DNA of 34,627 bases from Muribaculaceae bacterium (GTDB lineage: Bacteria; Pseudomonadota; Alphaproteobacteria; Rs-D84). Positions within the stretch are counted from its first letter, which is position 1; each line of letters opens with the position of its first letter. The notes under the pieces are model-generated. The model did no database searches and was not told the origin of the DNA. It was given only the letters and a program-made list of their open reading frames with translations. The translations under genes were made by a program, and so were the position numbers. The stretch covers positions 1-34,627 of the forward strand of contig JAMPEH010000013.1 of the NCBI GenBank assembly GCA_023665245.1, given 5' to 3'. This document shows, one piece after another, positions 30,922 through 34,627 of this stretch.

Positions 30922-30980
30922 AATCCGAACTATAACGCGTTACAAGTTATAGTTCGGATTATACTCTTATGGTGCACCAT
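30922..30980. repeat. perfect 15-bp hairpin and adjacent 12-bp palindrome
   Basis: AATCCGAACTATAAC (30922-30936) and its exact complement (30946-30960) enclose GCGTTACAA. ATGGTGCACCAT (30969-30980) is a perfect palindrome just downstream. Neither has a proper U run, so they are not simple terminators. They lie in a 314-nt gap that otherwise holds two terminators and a promoter but no gene. Confidence 0.75.
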
Positions 30981-31021
30981 ACGCAACCTTATTCGAATAC
31001 TATCGAAAGGGTTGCGTTTTT
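30981..31021 (+). terminator. terminator-like hairpin before the abiH promoter
   Basis: ACGCAACC (30981-30988) pairs with GGTTGCGT (31010-31017), followed by TTTTATTT. It may insulate the AbiH gene or end a short transcript covering the hairpin at 30922. Confidence 0.7.
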
Positions 31022-31023
31022 AT

Positions 31024-31052
31024 TTGTCTATAAAGTTATTTTGTAGTATAAT
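31024..31052 (+). promoter_or_regulatory. promoter of the AbiH-like gene
   Basis: TTGTCT (31024-31029), 17-nt spacer, TATAAT (31047-31052). Confidence 0.65.
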
Positions 31053-31084
31053 AATTCAAATTAATTTAGGTGGCTATAATACTA

Positions 31085-32284
31085 ATGACATCACAACTTG
31101 TTATTTTGGGGAATGGATTTGATTTGCAGTGCGGTTTAAAATCCAGCTATAAAGATTTTTTTCGTCAATGTATACTTGACACAACTACAATAAATTTTGG
31201 CATTAAGCAAATGCAAGCAGATGTTACTGGCTTTTGGGGAAATCTGTTGCTTGAATATTATAAAATATACAATAAAGATGATTATAAATGGTGTGATATT
31301 GAAAAAATAATTAAAGATACTTTATTAACTATTTATTTCGGAAGGAATAATTCTGATAAAAATATCAACCAAGGGATATATAGTAAAGCCAAAAAGTATT
31401 TAAATAATTTTACAGTAGGATTGGGATTAGATAAATTAAATCACATAGAAAAATTTTTATTTGATTATTGCGTAAAGTTTATTTCGATAAATGGAGATTT
31501 TGTAGAAACCCTGACATCATTAGTTAGGCATTTATTGCAACAGCTTTATAATTTAGAAAATAGATTTTGCAAATATCTAAAAAATCAGATAGTAAATCCT
31601 ATCAACAAATTCGAGCGGAACGAAGATTATATAATTAAGGCAGTTAATTTACTTGCGAGCCTTACAGGATTTGTGTGCTATAAATTTAATAAAATAGATG
31701 ACTTTATAACAGTTAAAAGTAAAAAATATCTAATTGATGTTTTTGATAATTTAAGCAATACATTTATTCTTAATTTCAATTATACTGCTATTTTTGATAT
31801 TTTAGAGGTTGAAAGTCCGTGTTACTATAACAATGTTCACGGTAAATTATGCGGTAATGCTTGCTCGAATGGTTGTGATAAATCGAACATAATATTTGGG
31901 ATTGACGATAATTTAATACAATCGCAAGGTGCAAGTTCTGAATTGCGATTATTTAGTAAAACTTATCGCAAAATGCTTAGTGCGGATAAATATTTAACAG
32001 TCTTGCCGCCAAATGAAAATAATCCGATTGCAATAAAGTTTTATGGACATTCTTTAAGCGAGGCAGACTATTCATATTTCCAAAGTATTTTTGACTATTA
32101 TGACCTCTATAGGAATAGCAATGTAAGTTTGGCTTTTTATTACTCAAAGGGTTTTGAAAATTACGATGCAGTTTATAAACTAATCAGCGAATACGGTAAA
32201 TCACTTACCAATAAAGAGCAGGGTAAAAATTTAATTCACAAACTGCTTTTAGAAAATAGGCTTAATATAATTAAAATAAATTAG
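31085..32284 (+). CDS. AbiH-like abortive infection protein
   Basis: The 399-aa protein starts with the AbiH signature LVILGNGFDLQCGLKSSYKDFF, has the later motifs LNFNYTAIFD (about 228), NVHGKL (about 250) and FYGHSLSEADYSYF (about 319), and is of normal family length. AbiH proteins stop phage growth in lactococci by an unresolved mechanism; the N-terminal glycine-rich motif suggests nucleotide binding. ATG 31085 follows AGGTGG by 11 nt; the GTG 15 nt upstream is less likely. The gene is AT-rich and converges on the restriction-modification pair across a shared terminator. Confidence 0.9.
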   Translation: MTSQLVILGNGFDLQCGLKSSYKDFFRQCILDTTTINFGIKQMQADVTGFWGNLLLEYYKIYNKDDYKWCDIEKIIKDTLLTIYFGRNNSDKNINQGIYSKAKKYLNNFTVGLGLDKLNHIEKFLFDYCVKFISINGDFVETLTSLVRHLLQQLYNLENRFCKYLKNQIVNPINKFERNEDYIIKAVNLLASLTGFVCYKFNKIDDFITVKSKKYLIDVFDNLSNTFILNFNYTAIFDILEVESPCYYNNVHGKLCGNACSNGCDKSNIIFGIDDNLIQSQGASSELRLFSKTYRKMLSADKYLTVLPPNENNPIAIKFYGHSLSEADYSYFQSIFDYYDLYRNSNVSLAFYYSKGFENYDAVYKLISEYGKSLTNKEQGKNLIHKLLLENRLNIIKIN

Positions 32285-32310
32285 TATCATATTTAATTTT
32301 GGCAATACCA

Positions 32311-32342
32311 AAAAAGACGAACTATTTAATAGCTCGTCTTTT
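32311..32342. terminator. bidirectional terminator between abiH and the restriction gene
   Basis: AAAAGACGA-A-CTATT pairs with AATAG-C-TCGTCTTTT, with A and T runs on the outer sides, between two convergent genes. Confidence 0.85.
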
Positions 32343-32345
32343 AAA

Positions 32346-33056
32346 TTAAATGCTCTTTATTGCGTGTACAACCTTATCAATAAATTTTTCATAATCGTTA
32401 TAAACGATAGTGTTACCAAAATTAAAACTCAACTCAGAAATAGCCATATCAAAATCGTTGTTCAAGTAGTAATATTCATAATCTTGCTTATCGGCAATTT
32501 TTGCAATAGCATTTTTATCTTGAATATGAACGATAAATACAAGCGTTTTATTAGGTGTATGCAAATATGTATCTATATTATCGTTAGATAGCTTAATATA
32601 TTTATTTAAATTATGCTCATTTATTGTTTCCCATTTAGAAATACCGCCGTCTTTATCGAAATAAGGTATTTTATCGGGTATTATGAAAATTTGAAAATAA
32701 GGAATTTTAGCACAACGAATATTAGCAGTTTCGCCAAGCATATTCTCAAAATAATTATTTGAATTTTGCGAGTAGTTACTCATTACATATTTAACGGCAA
32801 TACCAGCAACAGGAGTGCCGTTTTCGGCAATAGTAATATCAACGGCTTTATCTACATATCTTCCGTTAATTTTATGTTCTTTACCTATTCCATAGCCTAA
32901 AGAATAGACGGCATATCTATTATCGTTTAACCGCTCTTGTAAATCTTCCGAAATTGCACCGTGTAAAATGCCCAGCTTTTTATTACTTCTTGCACCTGTC
33001 TGCAAATAAGTAATAAACGATTTCTTAAGTATAGCTAAAAATTGAGAATTGTTCAT
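32346..33056 (-). CDS. type II restriction endonuclease
   Basis: Start ATG 33056 is chosen over a TTG 12 codons upstream; AAAGGA precedes it by about 12 nt. The 236-aa protein has a PD-(D/E)xK-like core: GRYVDKAVDITI (Asp73) and GIAVKYVMSNYSQNSNNYFENMLGETANIR (Lys89). The acidic residue normally two before the Lys is Ala, so either Glu104/Glu109 substitutes or the family uses a variant site. PYFQIFIIPDKIPYF follows. Its start lies within the methyltransferase gene (32-nt overlap), so the pair is translationally coupled with the methylase first, as expected to protect the host. The recognition site cannot be read from sequence. Confidence 0.8.
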   Translation of the reverse strand: MNNSQFLAILKKSFITYLQTGARSNKKLGILHGAISEDLQERLNDNRYAVYSLGYGIGKEHKINGRYVDKAVDITIAENGTPVAGIAVKYVMSNYSQNSNNYFENMLGETANIRCAKIPYFQIFIIPDKIPYFDKDGGISKWETINEHNLNKYIKLSNDNIDTYLHTPNKTLVFIVHIQDKNAIAKIADKQDYEYYYLNNDFDMAISELSFNFGNTIVYNDYEKFIDKVVHAIKSI

Positions 33057-34494
33057 TTTCAAATCCGTTCCTTTGTGAGTATTTATATTCAAGATAATTT
33101 TTTAAATCTTTCGATGAAAAAGTATAATAGCCACCACTTTTATATTTACCGAGTAGTGATATATATGAAATAAAATCTTCACTATACAGCATTTCTCTCA
33201 ATTCAATTTCGGGAACTTCGGTTAAAATATAAAGCCCACTATACACGCCAACGCCCTTATTGCATTTTATAAGTTTCAAGTCGGCTTGCGTTTTTAATAA
33301 AGCGTTTATTGAGTATTTACACCGATAAACATCATTTATGCCTTGTGTACGCCCAAACCCATACCAATCGCTATTTTTTTCCAAACTGCGATTTAATAAT
33401 ATATCTTTATATGTTTCAAAATATGTTTTAATACTTGAATTAGCCGTTAAATCTTCAAACGAGACTAATTTACCTTGCGAATAAGGGAAAATACATTTAT
33501 ATTGTTTACCCGTTGATGCTTTAACAATGGGTATAGTAAATTCGTCAAAATCAAAGTTGCCTATAAAAAAGCTATCGGCAAGGGTAGCAAAGCCATTTTT
33601 AACAGCGAAATAGTCTTTTGCAGAATTAAAAGTTAAAATATTTTTTAATTCGTCCAACTTTCTCTTATCTGCGAAATAGAAATTGTCGCAAATATAATAA
33701 TCTTCGACGCTTAAAGTATCTACATAATAGGGGAAATTATTTTTATCTTCAAACTGATAATATTCAGTAGTTGTTTGTTGACGATTATTTTTCAACACCG
33801 TAATAGTCGTATATGTGGTTGCGGTAAATGCTTGAAAATGCTTTAAGTCAACGATTTTATCAAGTAAATTATTGTTTATCAAATGTAACCGCATATATTT
33901 GCCAGCAAGGCTATTAAAAAACGAACTCGGCGTTATATAGCCTAAAATACCGTCTTTATTAAGCATTTTAAGCCCGATTTCATAGAAAATAATATATAAA
34001 TCGGTCATACCGTTTTGAGCGAACGCAAACCGTTTTATATTATCAAAAGAACTGCCTAAATTATGAACTCTTACATAAGGCGGATTTCCTAATACAAAGT
34101 CCATTTTGCCATTATACTTATCTACTGTCAATGTATCGGCGCAATTTATATCCCATTTTACATTGTTTAAGCCATATTGCCTAACTGTACTATTTAAATT
34201 TTCAATACATTTTTTACTTTCTATTTCGTCTATTTCAATACCGTGAATATAGTTAGATAATTCATTAGACAGCTCTGTCAAATCGCTACTTATTTTTAAA
34301 AATTCACGGCAATATCTATTTACAATAGCAACCAAAAATGCACCATCACCGCAACTATTGTCAATGGCGTGTTTTCTTAATATCGTTTGTCCGTGATAAC
34401 TTGATAAATCAAGAACATTGTTTACGATAAATTCGGGTGTATAAAAACGCCCATTCAGTTTTTCGGTTGATACCGTTAATGCTTCCGTTTTCAT
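33025..34494 (-). CDS. type II N6-adenine DNA methyltransferase
   Basis: The 489-aa protein has gamma-class order: GRFYTPEFIV (motif X, 15-24), DNSCGDGAFL (motif I, 45-54, SAM binding), IHGIEIDE (motif II), LGNPPYVRV (motif IV, catalytic NPPY 137-140), then GILGYITPSSFFNS. The C-terminal half is the target recognition domain and ends with a GGYYTFSSKDLKNYL segment common in this enzyme type. It modifies adenine in the site cut by the overlapping endonuclease. The ATG is only 12 nt from the -10 box, so the mRNA has almost no leader and no ribosome site. Confidence 0.92.
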   Translation of the reverse strand: MKTEALTVSTEKLNGRFYTPEFIVNNVLDLSSYHGQTILRKHAIDNSCGDGAFLVAIVNRYCREFLKISSDLTELSNELSNYIHGIEIDEIESKKCIENLNSTVRQYGLNNVKWDINCADTLTVDKYNGKMDFVLGNPPYVRVHNLGSSFDNIKRFAFAQNGMTDLYIIFYEIGLKMLNKDGILGYITPSSFFNSLAGKYMRLHLINNNLLDKIVDLKHFQAFTATTYTTITVLKNNRQQTTTEYYQFEDKNNFPYYVDTLSVEDYYICDNFYFADKRKLDELKNILTFNSAKDYFAVKNGFATLADSFFIGNFDFDEFTIPIVKASTGKQYKCIFPYSQGKLVSFEDLTANSSIKTYFETYKDILLNRSLEKNSDWYGFGRTQGINDVYRCKYSINALLKTQADLKLIKCNKGVGVYSGLYILTEVPEIELREMLYSEDFISYISLLGKYKSGGYYTFSSKDLKNYLEYKYSQRNGFENEQFSIFSYT

Positions 34495-34506
34495 AAATAC
34501 AAAGTT

Positions 34507-34535
34507 ATTATATCATACTCTCAGATTTTTAGCAA
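34507..34535 (-). promoter_or_regulatory. promoter of the restriction-modification operon
   Basis: Minus-strand TTGCTA (34535-34530), 17-nt spacer, extended -10 TGATATAAT (TATAAT 34512-34507). The expected start is about 5 nt before the ATG. Confidence 0.7.
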
Positions 34536-34579
34536 TAGTTTAGGTTACTCAAAATTGCTTAAAAATTAACCGTTTGGCA

Positions 34580-34609
34580 CTGTGGCGGGTGCTTGAATAA
34601 ACGAGCGCG
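34580..34609. repeat. 30-bp dispersed repeat, copy 2, with adjoining hairpin
   Basis: 29 of 30 bases match 1353-1382. Here the repeat runs into a perfect 9-bp palindrome (CGCGGCGGC-TAC-GCCGCCGCG, 34606-34626) absent from the first copy. The window ends inside this element, so its full extent is unknown. Confidence 0.75.
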
Positions 34610-34627
34610 GCGGCTACGCCGCCGCGT

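Overview
The window looks like chromosomal DNA from a Firmicute, most likely an uncultured gut clostridium. The reasons are strong GGAGG-type ribosome sites, TTGACA-17-TATAAT promoters, many U-tailed terminators, BspA-type leucine-rich lipoproteins and mosaics of GC-rich palindromes between genes. The taxonomic guess is inference. Base composition is uneven: GC-richer core-like genes alternate with clearly AT-rich blocks (about 230-1320, 19240-22680 and 28860-34560) that look acquired.

Layout. 1-2560: two minus-strand tRNAs (Ala-CGC, cut by the window edge, and Val-GAC), a small unknown gene, a GNAT acetyltransferase, a TerB-like protein and a 4-oxalocrotonate tautomerase-like protein. 2590-5451: a tightly overlapped sulfur/tRNA operon (cysteine desulfidase cyuA, tcdA, TtcA-like). 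5454-10815: three paralogous minus-strand BspA-like lipoproteins set among palindromic repeats; the largest has a roughly 195-nt leader that folds into long helices with G-U wobbles and ends in a terminator-like hairpin. 10845-14716: a six-helix membrane protein split by a -1 frameshift at a GGGTTTT heptamer, a second membrane protein followed directly by a MORN/SGNH hydrolase, and a Cys-rich Xre-type regulator. Several of these genes begin within 6-15 nt of their -10 box and have no Shine-Dalgarno sequence.

14827-28857 is the most interesting region. It encodes a DUF1292 protein, a Sel1 protein with a degenerate Lon-like AAA+ domain, a soluble VirD4/TraG-like ATPase, a winged-helix protein, two TerY-like vWA proteins, a Ser/Thr kinase with three C-terminal repeats, a PP2C phosphatase with a long helical tail and a HExxH metallopeptidase. 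vWA, kinase and phosphatase together match the known TerY-P phosphorylation triad. Here they would control an unusual ATPase module with no conjugation genes nearby. An AT-rich two-gene cassette (two-helix membrane protein; degenerate NTPase fused to an HDDC2/YfbR-like HD nucleotidase domain) sits between the two halves with its own consensus promoter and terminator. I propose a phosphorylation-controlled stress or anti-phage system.

28889-34627: a tiny Lys-rich peptide gene, a BspA-LRR/Sel1 fusion, another two-helix membrane protein, a 300-bp hairpin-rich gap, an AbiH abortive-infection gene and a convergent type II restriction-modification pair. This supports reading the right half as a defense island. 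A 30-bp repeat (one mismatch) occurs near both ends of the window, at 1353 and 34580.
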